Shown: positions 11,450 through 24,065, numbered from the stretch's first letter. The stretch is DNA of 64,000 nt from Adiantum capillus-veneris (GCA_014529385.2 CM043949.1:108683977-108747976), one strand, 5' to 3'. The notes: generated from the sequence alone by a model not told the origin. Program-made: numbers and translations.

Positions 11450-11564
11450 TTCCTGCTATGGTCGTCGCTATGCGCGTCGCTAATAGCGACTGGTTTCACA
11501 GCGACGCGTATAGCGACGGGCAGCATCGATATATGCGTCGATAACACCTTTTTTTGTTGTAGTG
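11450..11564 (-). repeat. Right TIR and subterminal repeats of CACTA element
   Basis: Several GCGTCGCTA, GCGACGCGTATAGCGACG and ATGCGTCGATA motifs precede the terminal TGTTGTAGTG. Their sequence matches the left-end subterminal motifs in inverted orientation. Confidence 0.8.
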
Positions 11565-12224
11565 TTAGTTAACTTGGCATGAACAATACTTTTGCAAGAG
11601 AGAGAGTTTAGAGAACATGACAACAATTGAGGACCGGATTCATATGGAGCCGTTCCCCCCCCAATAGGAAGAAGAAACATTCCATAGGAGAAAGAAATAG
11701 TTCCTCACTTATCATCACTCTTCTTGCTAGCATACATAATAGCATAGTAATGAAGATGGAGAAGATGGCAAGATTAAGCATTGAAGCATGGCTCTTGGTT
11801 GGATTTGCATTCCATAGCCAAGAATGTTGGTGTAGGCTCTCACTTCTCACAAGCTTGGAGAAGGAGGTAGAGTTCCTCCACTTTCACCAAGTGAGAATCA
11901 TCCACAAAATGCGTGTGTGTGTGGTGTATACCCTCCCAACACCCCCCTTGCTTGCTTGGGGTGAGTTCTAGCCTTTCCACATGCTTCAAGCTCATTGGAC
12001 CCCTCTCCCCCTAGCCAATCATCTAGATATTTGTTGGATGGAACTAGAAGCTCATTGGACCCCTCTTTAGCCCAACCAATAGGATTCAGGCACACCATGT
12101 GGCTAAGCATAGGGAGAGTCTAACATGTGTCCCATGTGTCCCTTGAGAAAAGGGGTGCCCTTTGGGTGAGTGGGAGGTTAAGTCGAAGATTCCCCTAACT
12201 TTGGGACTTTCCCCCTCCTTTGTA

Positions 12225-12530
12225 GGGTCTCTTTTTGACTCAAGCACCTTAACCACCATGCATGGGAAGCTTCTCAAGCACTTTCCTCATTAAGTTTGTA
12301 AGGTCTCTTTTTGACTCAAGCACCTTACCCCCCATGCATGGGAAGCTTCTCAAGCACCTTCCTCAATAAATATGACAAGCACCTCAAGTATCTTAGTTAT
12401 CAAGCATGACAAGCACCTCAAGCACCTTAGTCATCAAGCACGACAAGCACCTCAAGCACCTTAGTCATCAAGCACCACAAGAACCTTAGTCATCAAGCAC
12501 GACAAGCACCTCAAGCTTAGGCCGAGTTCC
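12225..12530. repeat. Minisatellite in element D left LTR
   Basis: A 76-bp direct duplication (GGTCTCTTTTTGACTCAAGC at about 12226 and 12302) is followed by about five copies of a 25-35 bp unit containing CAAGCACCTCAAGCACCTTA. The matching array is in the right LTR at about 19130-19400 with a different copy arrangement. Confidence 0.75.
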
Positions 12531-12936
12531 CACCTCAAGCTCAGCCCTAGCTTGCCTAAGGTCAATGGACTTTTAACACTAACTATCGGGGGGCTTTAAT
12601 GAAGCTAACCCTAAGGTCTTTTAAGCTCCATTAGATGTACGTTGCTCTTTGATAGACTATCTTCTTTTGGACCCGTATTGAGATGTAGCCATCTCTCCTC
12701 TTGGTCCCCTATTGAGATAAGTCTAGAAGCACTTATTACACATTGATCTTTGGTAGACCGTCTCCTTTTGGACCCCTATTGAGATACAACCATCTCTCCT
12801 TTTGGTCCCCTGCTGAGATAGGTCTAGAAGCACATGTCTCTATTCTAACTCTTGTTCCTGTTTATTCTCCCACATTAAATGATCAGTTTAATATGAGAAA
12901 ATCATTTGGGTTAGTCAGGTATTAGATTTTATGACA

Positions 12937-12952
12937 TTACCTCTCTCTTGAA
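12937..12952 (-). other. Polypurine tract of element D
   Basis: On the minus strand a purine-rich AAGAGAGAGGTAA sequence directly abuts the 3' LTR, as expected for the plus-strand primer. The same sequence occupies the equivalent place in element C (51303-51318). Confidence 0.7.
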
Positions 12953-13379
12953 ATCATAATCGTCCTCGACTATGAGGTAGAGAAGATAAAGCCTAGTCAT
13001 TAGTCCATGTTTCTTAACGGGTAGAGGATCCCTTTTTATCCTACGACATCATTCCAAGATGGACGACTAATCCATTTGGTGCTTGGGAGATGTAGCTGCG
13101 GCAAGCATGTCTGCTCTTTAGTCCATATCATACTTCCAAAGTAGAGTGACAAGTTCTACTTGGTTTTTGGGAGACGTTGTCACCACAAACATGATTCTAA
13201 GCATGCATACTTTTTAAATTTGTGCACAATAAAAAGAGAACTAATCTTATAAGACAAAAATATTTTTTCATTTAAAATGCATTTTCATATGCTTACTCTA
13301 GTGCAGCATTGTAAGCATTGACAAGGTTCATATTATCCTTAAGTTAGGTTCCTTGCATCCATGTAGCATCTTTTAAAGG

Positions 13380-16215
13380 ATAATTCTTTAACTTAATAAG
13401 ATATCGTCAGATAATCTTACCGTTTCTTGATACCTTGTCTTCATGTCATAGGATGAACGCAGATTGAAGGACTTCTTCTTGATCTTCGATTTTTGGAGGG
13501 TCTACAACTATTGCTTCTTTTGATGGTGCTCCTTTGTAAGGCTTACGTAGGCTCTCATGGAAAACATGGTGCATGAGCCAATGGTTGGGCCAACTTTAAT
13601 TGATAAGCCATCTCATTGATTGGCTTAAGAATTTAAAAAGGAACATAGTATCTTTTTGCTAATTTAGCATAATACTCTTGGTGGCCCATAGGATTCTTGC
13701 CCATAGTATGCCCTAGACAAGCCTTGAGAAACTTTAGCAAGACCCAATCATTTTACTTAAAGGCTAAGGCTCTTCTGTGCTTATTAGGAGCAACCCTTTT
13801 TGCCTTTCTTGTGAGATAGATATAACCCCTTGAATCTTTGGAAAAGATTCTTGTAGGTCTCGGCTATATTCATCGACAACGAAGATTTTCCCATGTACTT
13901 TAAGTAGTAAAGGACTTTTTGGATCTTCCTTCTTTAACCTCAAAAGGTACTTTCCCCATAGAAATATGTACAATGTCATTGTATGCATACTCTATAAGAG
14001 GTAGGTTTTTCTCTCATTGAGAACGTTGATCTACTTCCATGACATAGGCTTTTAGTAGATCAAGAATCATTAGATTAGTTATTTCACTTTGGTCATCCAT
14101 TTGTGGATGATAGGCCAAAAGAGAAATTTAATCTACTTCCTAGATTCTCAAAGAGACCCTTCTAGAAATTACTGGTCATTCTAGGATCTTTGTCCGACAC
14201 TATGGATGTTGGAAGGCCATGATGCTTGATAATTTGAGATCTGAAGAGGGTTGCCATTTGATGTGCCTTAAAAGCCTTTTTGACAGGCATAGAGTGTGTT
14301 TTCTTGTTAAGCCTGTCGACTAAAACAATCCAAGTTGTTTCCCTCGATTAAATTTCAATTTTTGATATACCACGCATTTTGAAACATACTCTTGTATGTT
14401 TAATTTTCATGGTAGACCAACAGAAATACATTTCTACTCCTTGAAGAGTAGATTATGGATTCCGTTTTTGCCTCGTGTAAGGATAAGTATGGGATTCATA
14501 CATGACTTTCTTATTGTATGGGTCAGTAACACATAGCCTATTGCCGTTTGGAATCCTTCAAGATGAATGGTTCTTTTTTCTTCCCTAATGCAAAGGTTGT
14601 AATTACATACTTAAAGTCTTAGTCAGTAGCATACTCATCTATCATAAAAGATAGATCATTGTGAGTTGTTATAGACACCACATTTACCCTTGGTCGTTGT
14701 GAAAGTGCATCGACCACTTGATTGTGCTTGCCAACAATGTGAGCAATATGAAATTTAAATTGTATAAGAAAATTTTCCCACCTCATTTGTTTCTCAGAGA
14801 GCTTGGTTTGCGTCATGAAGTTCTTGAGGCTTTGTGATCCATTCGCATGACGAATGGAGTCCCCAAGAGATAGTGTTTCCACGTCTTTAGGGCATTTAGA
14901 ATAGCTAGTAGCTCTTTTTCGTATTTGCCCAATACTCACTTATCAAAGTTGAGTCTTTGATTCTCATATGCTATGGCATGCCCTTCTTGAAGCAAAATAG
15001 CTCCAAGGCAATTACCACAAGCATAACATTGGACCTCAAATGGCTTTGAGAGATCTAGTAGTGTGAGCACACGTTGAGAGATAAGATTCTCCTTAAGCTT
15101 CTTCAAAAGCTTCTTGCACTTTTGCAGTCTATGAATACTTAATGTTCTTTTTTGTTAAGTCATGTAATGGGCACACATACCTACAAAGCTTCGTACCTCT
15201 TGTAGTTTCCTTCGATTAGGCCATCTTTTTATTACCTCTAAATTTGTTGCATCCATACGGGTGCCATCTTTAGAGATAATGTGACATAAGTATTGAATTT
15301 CTTGTAGGAAAAATTTAATTTTTTTAATTTTATTTATGTCTCTCTCACAACTTGAAAGATTACCTAGAGGTGTCGCTTGTACTCCTCAAGAGAATTTGAA
15401 TGGCCTGAAGATTTTTGTCCATCATGAGTTTGAATGCGTCTGGAGCATTTGCCAGGCCAAAACTTGTAAATTATCAAATAGATCTTCTACCCGTGGCATG
15501 GGAAATCTTTTTTTGATAGTGATCTTATTTAGTGCTCTATAGTCGACACACATGTGGTATGTGTCGTCTTTCTTTTGCACTAAAAGTAAGTGTGAACAAA
15601 ATGGAGAGGAGCTAGACCTCACCATCCCTTTTTTCACCAATTCATACACTTGCCTCATGATCTCCTCTTGTTGAGCTTGTGAAACTCGATAAGGAGGCTT
15701 GTTAGGCAGTGAGCTTCCTGGTAGGAGCTCAATTGCATGGTCATCGTCCCTCATTTTAGAGGTAGCTTACTAGGGATGTCATCAATGAAAACATCTTGGG
15801 ATCCATTTAGGAAATTAGACAACTTTAATTCCTCTTGATTTCCTTTATTGTTACGGATATGGTGTTCCCCGACTCATTAGCATCTATGTACATGCTCTTT
15901 TCCATGTAAGTGAAGTAGATTCTCCTTTCAGGGAACTTCATGTTGGAAGCCATGCGGTTAAACCATGGTGCCCCAACTATAACATTCTCATGTTTGAGAG
16001 GGGAGATGAAGAAATCCTTTTTGTCCACATAGCTTTGGACATGAAGCCTCAATTTTCCAATTAAGGGAGTAACTGAGATGTTTTGTCCCTTGATAGATCC
16101 ATCGGCTTTTAATGTATCTCCCATCTCGTGGGCTTGTAAGCCTAGCTTGGTGGTCAACTCCATGGGGTTGAACCAGGGTCAAACAAAATAAATGCATCAT
16201 GCTCTTGCATCTTTC
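13380..16215 (-). pseudogene. Decayed pol of chromovirus D (PR-RT-RH-IN-chromodomain)
   Basis: Reading right to left, the protein pieces parallel element C at 47.6-50.9 kb. Protease comes first (FDPGST at about 16185, ELTTKLG onward to about 15825). Then comes the RT N-terminal half (15754-15430, with YRVSQAQQEEIMRQV and MCVDYRALN). RNase H and its tail follow (about 15060-14620, with KHNQVVDALSQRP), then integrase (about 14560-13760), and a chromodomain relic (about 13500-13380, with EDKV, RYLIK and NYP). Between the RT piece ending at FDNLQ (about 15430) and ANAP, the sequence that should encode the RT core is missing. The FF-DD catalytic segment downstream is also absent. Numerous stops and frameshifts are present. 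It is a dead copy. Confidence 0.85.
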
Positions 16216-16329
16216 CCCAAGCATAGGAAAGGAGAAATCCTTGGCAATGAGCATCCTCTTTTGGAGCTTCAAACATAGAGGCTCTAGGAGTCTCATTGCG
16301 GGCAATTCTCTTGGGGCAAGGACGATAAC

Positions 16330-17623
16330 CATGGCCTTTCTCCCCACACTTAAAGACATTTGTGGTCCTTTAAAAAAACTTCTAGATCTTTAGGAGAGAG
16401 TTTATATTTACCTTTGTAAACTCCCTTCTCCTTGGACCGATTGTTGTTGTTGTTGGAATAGCCTTGGTAAGAATTTTGGGCATTGGTTTTCCTCTTGGCA
16501 TCACTTTTGTCTTTATTTTCCATGGGCTTGACATTCCATCTAGCCCCTTGTTGGAAATTGATGTGCAAAGCAACCATGGTGTGGTGGATTATTTCGGTGA
16601 TAGAACCAGGCCGTTGAGAATTGACATACTCGGCCATCTCTTTGGGTAATCCCGCACAAAATTGTTTCTTTTGCTCGGCGAAGTCTATCTTTTGAAAGAC
16701 AATAGCCTTGAGATATAAATCCCAAAAACTTGTCCACATATTTGTGGATAGACTCATGAGAGAGAAGCCTCAAACTCCACCATTCGGTGAGCACTTTGTT
16801 CTTTGCATTGCTTGCAAGGAATTGCTTCATGATGAAAACTCGTAGAGTTTTCCTTGTCTTTGGGGCTTTGGAGTTACCACGAAGGCTAGCCCACCATTGA
16901 CGAGCTAATTTTTGGAAGTGCATAGCTACATGGTGTAGCTTCGTCTCCAAAGGCCGCATCAAATTGTTGGATGAAGGCCAATACTTTGTCGGTAGCACCA
17001 AAGGTGCCATCATAGGTGAGAAAACAGATACTCTTTCCTCCCTCTTTGAACCTCTTTAGCTTTTGTGACCTTCGCCATGCAGGGTAAGATTTACGATGTC
17101 CTCCCCTCTTGTATTCTCTAGGAGAATAGCGATAGCTTTCATCGGTAGAGGAGAAAGGTGAAGAAGAAGGAGAAGAGGGTGACCTCTTTCTTGCCCTTTT
17201 CTTCCTTTGTTTCCTCTCTTCCCTTTTGGAGTGACAAGGAGAAGGACTATGGGTTAACCGTTTCCTCTTGGGAGGAGTTGGCGATCGTTTAGTCCGCCAT
17301 CTTTGTGGAGCCACATCTTCGGAGGAACTTAGGGATTCATTACTTTCTTGTTCTTTGGATTCCTCCTCTTGTATGGGAGAGAGTCTTCTTTTGGGGGTCT
17401 CATCAAGAGGCCTCCTAAGCTCTCTCTCCTCTTGGAGAGGAAAGGAAATCCCATAAGCACGAAGTTGTTGAGTAACTTCGGCTTGCAAAGCGGGGTTGCC
17501 CATAACTTGTTGCAGCCTAGCGACAAGATAATTAACAAACATGGGGGCATCATCATTAGCACCTTCATGTGCAAAATCAAACTTATCAATGTTCATTCTA
17601 CTCTCTTGGTTATTGTCAGCCAT
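16330..17623 (-). pseudogene. Decayed gag of chromovirus D
   Basis: Gag starts at the ATG at 17623 (MADNNQ). The N-terminus resembles the gag starts of elements A (39319) and C (46009), with FDFAHE and a VNYLVARLQQ helix. A long Arg/Ser/Lys-rich low-complexity segment follows (about 17330-17080). The capsid-like core (FLTYDG, QWW, then HKYVDKF) is split over frames. Near 16372 a one-base change separates the first Cys from the remainder of a CCHC zinc knuckle (C-F-K-C-G-E-K-G-H-x4-C). In the full-length relative C, gag is likewise followed by protease. This copy cannot make an intact protein. Confidence 0.85.
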
Positions 17624-18020
17624 GTTAATTGAACTTATGTGTTTACTTAGTGTTTGCTTTGGCAATTCAAAACCTTAGTTGCTACTCCTCTTAGCCTTTG
17701 AAAATAGGTACTTAAGTATCTACACACACGACCCGAATTGGTTTATTATAGAAAGTAGTGGAGTGATTCTAACAAAAGAAGCTACCGAGGGATAGCTCCT
17801 TTTGGACTTCTTATGGCTCAATAATCGTAAAGCCGTAGGCAAGTCTAAAAAGACTCCATTATTAAGACCAAAGCTTCCGAGGTGTGCTTATCCCACATAG
17901 TGGGCTCAAAAAAATCGATAATAGATCCCAGTCCCACTTACCCTAATATAATTAACAAAATCAACCATTGATAGGCTACTTAAGGACCTCTCTTCTTAAG
18001 CAAGAAAAGAGAAACCAAAT

Positions 18021-18032
18021 GCTCTGATACCA
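18021..18032 (-). other. Primer-binding site (tRNA-iMet) of element D
   Basis: The minus strand reads TGGTATCAGAGC, one base inside the end of the 5' LTR. This is the classic initiator-Met tRNA complement used by plant Ty3/gypsy elements and fixes the element's orientation. Confidence 0.92.
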
Positions 18033-18033
18033 A

Positions 18034-19814
18034 TGTAATGGAAATGACCTATGAACTTTGAGAGTAGCGGAATTAGGAAATTAGATAAAGCACTTTTGTG
18101 AGATTACTTTGTGAGCATAGCGGGTGAACTTAATTGATGGTAGCAACATAAACATGGTACTTAGTTAACTTGGCATGAACAATAATTTTGCAAGAGAGAG
18201 GGTTTAGAGAACATGACAACAATTGAGGACTGGATTCATACGGAGCCAGTCCCACCCCCTCCCAATAGACATTTGTATTATAGTTTCTCCCATCAAGAGA
18301 GACTTGGTGCAATAGAATCTTTGTGTTCCTTGTGACCTTGGTGATGCAATGAAGATGGAAAGCTTCATGCATCACAAGCATAAAATAAACTTTATACAGT
18401 GCATTAAATATCCCAAGCCTCAATCCCAAGGCCTCAAACACCTTCAAAGGTGGAGAGAGCTAGCGGGGAATGAGGGTAGGGAAGAGGAAGAAGAAACATT
18501 CCATAGGAGAAAGAAATAGTTCCTCACTTATCATCACTCTTCTTGCTAGCATACATAATAGCATAGTAATGAAGATGGAGAAGATGGCAAGCTTAAGCAT
18601 TGAAGCATGGCTCTTGGTTGGATTTGCATTCCATAGCCAAGAGTGTTGGTGTAGGTTCTCACTTCTCACAAGCTTGGAGAAGGAGGTGAAGTTCCTCCAC
18701 TTTCACCAATTACGAATCATCCACAAAATGAGTGTGTGTGTGGTGTATACCCTCCCAACACCCCCCTTTCTTGCTTGGGGTGAGTTCTAGCCTTTCCACA
18801 TGCTTCAAGCTCATTGGACCCCTCCCCCCCTAGCCAATCACATGCAGCATGCATTCAAGTACATGGATAGTCTTTGGACAAGTGTCCTCCTTACCCCTTA
18901 GAGAGAGAGAGCTTGAAAATGTCTAGATATTTGTCGGATGGAACTAGAAGCTCATTGGACCCCTCTTTAGCCCCCAACAAATAGCATTCAAGCACACCGT
19001 GTGGCTAAGCATAGGGAGATTCTGACATATTTCCCATGTGCCCCTTGAGAAAAGGGGTGCCCTTTGGGTGAGTGGGAGGTTAAGTAAAAGATTCCCCTAA
19101 CTTTGGGACTTTCCCCCTCCTTTGTAGGGTCTCTTTTTGACTCAAGCACCTTACCCCCCATGCATGCGAAGCTTCTCAAGCACCTTCCTCATTAAGTTTG
19201 TATGGTCTCTTTTTGACTCAAGCAACTTACTCCCCATGCATGGGAAGCTTCTCAAGCACCTTCCTCATTAAGTATGACAAGCACCTCAGGTACGTTAGTC
19301 ATCAAGCATTACAAGCACCTCAAGTACCTTAGTCATCAAGCACCACAAGCACCTTAAGAACCTTAGTCATCAAGCATGACAAGCACCTCAAGCTTCGGTC
19401 GTGTTTCCACCTCAAGCTTAGCCCTAGCTTGCCTAAGGTCAAAGGATTTTTAACATTAACTATTGGAGGTCTTTAACGAAGCTAACCCTAAAGTCTTTTA
19501 AGCTCCATTAGATGCACGTTGCTCTTTGATAGACTATCTCCTTTTGGACTCGTATTGAGATGTAACCATCTCTCCTCTTGGTCCCCTATTGAGATAAGTT
19601 TAGAAGCACTTATTGCACATTGCTCTTTGGTAGACCGTCTCCTTTTGGATCCCTATTGAGATGCAACCATCTCTCCTTTTGGTTCCCCTACTGAGATAGG
19701 TCTAGAAGCACATGTATCTATTCTAACTCTTGTTTCCGTTTATTCTCCCACATTAAATGATCAGTTTAATATGAGAAAATCATTTGGGTTAGTTAGGTAT
19801 TAGATTTTATGACA
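18034..19814 (-). repeat. 5' LTR of element D (1,781 bp), with empty CACTA site
   Basis: It begins TGTAATGG at 18034 and ends TGACA at 19814, followed by the CATGC duplication. It is the full-length version of the left LTR. The TTA at 18161-18163 is uninterrupted and marks exactly where the CACTA element entered the other LTR. A minisatellite of CAAGCACCTCAAG units lies at about 19130-19400. Confidence 0.88.
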
Positions 19815-19819
19815 CATGC

Positions 19820-20560
19820 ATACATCAATCAATGGAAAATTTACCAAGGGAGGTAGTGACTCTTATGAATTTTTATGAACTTGCCCACACTTGAAACTGC
19901 AAACTTCAATATGACTATATCCTCTATGCCATACAACATTCGGAATGGTGTCATTCCAGTAGTGATCTTTATAGGCTATTTCGTATGCCCATAGTGCAAT
20001 TTGAAGCTCCTCATCTTGACTATGGGGATCTTTCTAGAAAATCTAAGTTAGAATAGTCTTTATGGTCATATTATTGATCTCATCTGTCCATTACATCTTT
20101 GATAATAAGATGTTGATTTTTTATGCTTCATGGAGAATATATATGAATAGTGTCATTAATAATATGAGTTTCTTGGTCTAAGACTATTTCCAGGTGACAA
20201 TCATATTGAAGTATGAAATGTTCATGTATGAGTCATGCTATGGACTTGGTTGTGTTTTTTGGCAGTGCCTTGGCTTCTACCCATTTATTGACATAGCAAG
20301 TTGCCATAACTATGTACTTATCAAATAGCTCCAAGGGCTGAATAGTGGTCAATGGTGTCATATCAAATTACAATAATTAGGTCCATTATTTGACAATTAT
20401 CATAGGTTTTGGAGAAGGCTCGAACATCTAATTTTTCCACCACAAACTAGCCTCTACAATCTTCTTATAAGTGATATTAGTAGAAAAGTGTCATCTTGAA
20501 TTTCCAATGTGGGCCTCAATAATGACCTGCATTCTTCCTTGCTTAGGTACACACCTCTTT
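19820..20560 (-). pseudogene. Relic gypsy integrase
   Basis: On the minus strand the order is that of an integrase. A zinc-finger-like piece with AHIGN and a W-W pair lies at about 20510-20430. A catalytic-domain piece with YIVMATCYVNKWVEAKALP lies at about 20330-20250. A C-terminal piece with ALWAYEIAYK followed, after a frameshift, by TTGMTPFRMLYGIED lies at about 20000-19920. These match the integrase of plant non-chromovirus gypsy elements. Many stops are present. Element D inserted into or beside this older copy. Confidence 0.7.
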
Positions 20561-21074
20561 AAGACTCTATCAATACCCAATCATGTAAGGTTTCCAGTTT
20601 TTGAAACCTTAAAGGTTGTATAAAGCTTAATCAAAGTGATATGATTATTGAAAAAGCAATGTAGAATTGTCCGACCATGGCAAATATTGGTATTTTTGGA
20701 ATCTTAAGCACAGCAAACCCCGGGCTAGAAATTTTCAGAATTGAATTCCGATAAAAACTGGCATAGTTATGACCCCTGGAAGTCTACACTGTGAATTGAG
20801 TAAAATAGGTAAAATTGAAGGGTTGCAGTAATCATTTAAGCATAGACTTTATTAAAGTCCTCCTAGATATTTACAAGATATTTACCAATTAAGCAAAAAT
20901 AGGTTAAAATATACCATAATTGATATTTTAAAAGCTGGCAGGTAATGGGAGGGTCATCACTGACTTGCCAGGGACTCATTTAGCAGCAGGGGTCGTTTTT
21001 TTGCCTGTAGGGGGCTGCTTGAACTGCAAGCAATTGCTTTTTTAAGCCTGTGAGAGCTTAAGAGTGCCAGAAAA

Positions 21075-21085
21075 CTATAAATAGG
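21075..21085 (+). promoter_or_regulatory. TATA box of element E left LTR
   Basis: CTATAAATAGG is a canonical plant TATA box and is conserved in the right LTR at 27629-27639. Transcription would start about 30 bp downstream. Confidence 0.7.
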
Positions 21086-21509
21086 ACCCCTAGCTTCACA
21101 TTTTACACAGACTCGGAGCCTTGCTACTCTCTCTCTCATTTAGAGAGAACACTACGTAGAAATCATTAGAGTTTAATCTCTAATTGATTAACCCTAACGG
21201 TAATTAACCTAATCCTTCTTAATTAGTAAGGTTAGATTAAGATAAATTGTTAATAAATTAAAGATCAGGCCTATGCATGCTCCTTAAACCTCTTTAAATT
21301 AATTAATCTCTGATGATTATTATAATTAAGCTTAGTAATACTAAGCTGATTATTTATCCTATCATATTAAGGCGGAAATTAGCCAAATTAACTATGAATT
21401 AATGGTAAAAGTATTAATTAAGATTATATTAAGTTGAATTATTTATCAAAGATGAATTAAACAGTTATTTATCTAGAAAAATTATCCTATAATTTTTTGA
21501 GTAGTTTTC

Positions 21510-23560
21510 CTAATTAATTAGGCATAATTACTCTGTTTTTAAAACAATTTTAATAGGGGAAATTAGTAAATGAATTTCACATGAGGTGATATAATTATCA
21601 GTGGTTAATTAGGTGTTAAAAAACCCGTGATAATTAGGAAAAGCTCAGAAAGATTATCTAGCTAATTATTTTAGAAGAAATACCCTGTTTTTTGAACAAT
21701 TTTAATAGGGGAAATTAGTAAATGAATTTCACATGAGATGATATAATTATCAGTGGTTAATTAGGTGTTCAAAAACCCGTGATAATTAGGAAAAGCTCAG
21801 AAAATTTATCTAGCTATTTATTTTAGAAGAAATACCCTGTTTTTTGATTAATTTAAATAGGGGAAATTAGTAAATGAAATTCAAATGCTATGATATAATT
21901 ATCAGTGGTTAATTAGGTGTTTAAAAACCCATGATAACTAGAAGAAGCTCAGAAAGTTAATCTAGCTAATTAATTGAGAAGAAATACCCTGTTTTATGAA
22001 CAATTTAAATAGGGAAAATTAGTAAATGGATTTCAAATGCTATGATATAATTATTAGTGGTTAATTAGTTGTTTAAAAACCGGTGATAATTAGGAGAAGC
22101 TCAGAAAATTAATCTAACTAATTACTTTGATAGAAATACTCTGTTTTTTGAGCAATTTAAATAGGGGAAATTAGTAAATGGATTTAAAATGCTATGATAT
22201 AATTATCAGGAGTTAATTAGGTGTAAAGAAACCTATAATAATTAGGATAAGCTCAAAACATTAATCCACATAATTTCTTTAGTAGAAATACTCTGTTTTT
22301 CTAGAAATTTAAATAGGGGAAATTAGTAAATTGAATTAAATTACTGTGATATATTTATCAGTGGTTAATTAGGTGTTAAGAAACCCGTGATAATTAGGAG
22401 AAGCTCAGATAATTAATCTAGCTAATTACTTAGAGAGAATTACTTGGTTTTTTGAGAAATTTAAATGGGGGAAATTAGTAAATTGATTTCAATTGCTGTG
22501 ATATATTTATCAGTGGTTAATTAGATTAAAAAAAACCCGTGATAATTAGGAGAATCTCAGATAATGAATCTAGTTAATTATTTAGACAGAATTACTCTGT
22601 GTTTTGAGAAATTTAAATAGGGGAAATTAGTAAATTAATTTCAATTGCTGTGATATATTTATCAGTGGTTAATTAGGTGTTAAAAAATGTGTGATAATTA
22701 GGAAAAGCTTAGATAATTAATTATGCAGAATTACTCTATTTTTTGAGCAATTTAAATAAGAAAAATTAATAAATAGATTCAAATTGAATTGAGTTACTTT
22801 TTAGAGGTTTATTAGATCTTAGATAACTTGTTATACTTATGCTAATCTCAGATAATTAGTTTAACTAATTATCTTAGTGGAATTATGCTATTTTTAGGGG
22901 TAAATTAAAGAGGGAAATTAGTAAATCATGCTATATGATTACATGCTATTTATCAGAGATATATTATAGGGTAAAGAGGCCGTGATAATTATGCCAAGGT
23001 TAGAAAAGTAGTGTAGATATTTATCTAAGTCAAATTACACTATTTTTAGCTAAAAACTAAAGAGGGAAATTAGTAAATCAGGCTATATGATTACATGCTA
23101 TTTATCAAAGCTTTATTATATGTATAAAGTCCGTGATAATTATGATAAGGTTAGAAAAGTAGTATAAATATTTATCTAAGTCAAATTAAACTATTTTTAG
23201 CTAAAAACTAAAGAGGGAAATTAGTAAATCATGTTATATGATTACATGCTATTTATCAAATCTATATTATAAGATAAAGAGACCGTGATAATTATGCCAA
23301 GGTTCAAAAAGTAGTATAAATATTTATCTAAGTCAAAATATACTAATTTTGGTGAAAATTTTAAGCGGGAAATTAGTAAATCATGCTATATGATTACATT
23401 ATATTTATCACAGTTAGCTTACATAATAAAGATGCCGTGATAAATAGGTCAAGGTTAAAAAAGTAGTATAAGTATTTATTTAAGTCAAATTATCCTAATT
23501 CTAGCTGAAAATTGAAGATGGAAATTATATAACTAAGTTGGAAAATAATAAGATAATTAA
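21510..23560 (+). repeat. About 14 tandem copies of a 150-bp unit inside the LTR
   Basis: The motif GGGGAAATTAGTAAAT (later GAGGGAAATTAGTAAATC) recurs near 21556, 21706, 21858, 22010, 22163, 22315, 22465, 22617, 22769, 22911, 23061, 23213, 23365 and 23513, a period of 150-153 bp. Each unit also has an AATTATCAGTGGTTAATTAG-type segment and a CCGTGATAATTAGG segment. The first eight or nine copies form one subtype and the last five another. The array is very AT-rich. Confidence 0.9.
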
Positions 23561-24065
23561 CAGAGGTAAAAAATATCCTTATCTACTTGTGATAATTATA
23601 CCATAGTGAATTAGTGAGGTTAGTAAATTATAATTGACCATAAGTATTATTTTTAGCAAATGATTAATTAAAATAAATAGACTATGTGGTTAAAAGTTTT
23701 TAGAAAAATTATAGTAAGCGAAAACCTATGATATCAAATTAAGGAAATGAAATCTTTAAGAGAAATCAAATACAATAAATATTAAGCCCAAAATAAGTAG
23801 ATTATTAGCTTAAAAGTTGATGGGAAAATTAGGTAAAAGATATAGAAAATTATAAGAAAGTTAGGAGAGCTTAGAAAACCTTAGGGAAGCGGTGGAAAAA
23901 GTTATCATGCTTATATAAACAAATAAGAAATTACTAGGTCAAGAATTTATCAATTAAAACTACAAATTTAACCTTGGATAGGTTACGGTTGAATACAAAG
24001 GTTAAGTCTAGATTTTGAATTATTTACCTAATGATTAGACGTCCTTTTTATAAGGATAAGAAGTT

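Larger units (their letters stand above)
5500..11564 (+). mobile_element. CACTA (En/Spm) DNA transposon, internally deleted
   Basis: The element starts CACTACAACA at 5500 and ends TGTTGTAGTG at 11564, a perfect 10-bp terminal inverted repeat. It is flanked by TTA on both sides. Both ends carry subterminal repeats rich in TCGACG and GCGTCGCTA-type motifs. Inside are long GA and GT microsatellites, a short N-terminal zinc-binding fragment of a TNP2-like transposase, an ORF with DUF4218 then DUF4216 regions, and a second gene with a Ptta/En-Spm-type C-terminus. The catalytic tnp2 core expected between the N-terminal fragment and DUF4218 is absent, so the copy is probably non-autonomous. It sits inside an LTR of element D and is therefore younger than D. 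Confidence 0.93.
5370..12936 (-). repeat. 3' LTR of element D, split by CACTA insertion
   Basis: The LTR runs 5370-5499 and resumes at about 11568, ending in TGACA at 12936. About 1.5 kb of it corresponds to the right LTR at 18034-19814. Relative to that copy it lacks about 205 bp (near 11660) and about 90 bp (near 12020). The CACTA element lies between the two halves, flanked by TTA. Confidence 0.85.
5370..19814 (-). mobile_element. Element D: decayed Ty3/gypsy chromovirus, interrupted by CACTA
   Basis: This is a minus-strand LTR retrotransposon bounded by TG...CA LTRs (5370-12936 with an insertion, and 18034-19814) and a CATGC duplication. From the 5' LTR on the right it carries a primer site matching initiator-Met tRNA (18032-18021), gag, protease, partial reverse transcriptase, RNase H, integrase and a relic chromodomain. 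A purine-rich tract abuts the left LTR. Without the 6,065-bp CACTA insertion and its extra TTA it would be about 8.4 kb. The coding part has many stops and frameshifts, and the RT core is deleted, so it cannot move itself. The LTRs differ by many substitutions and two indels of about 205 and 90 bp, indicating an old insertion. It belongs to the same broad family as elements A and C. Confidence 0.88.

Noticed and set aside
21510-23560. CRISPR-like or centromeric satellite array
   Set aside because: Units are about 150 bp with no spacer/repeat alternation, and lie wholly inside one LTR. It is not CRISPR, and there is no evidence of a free satellite here.
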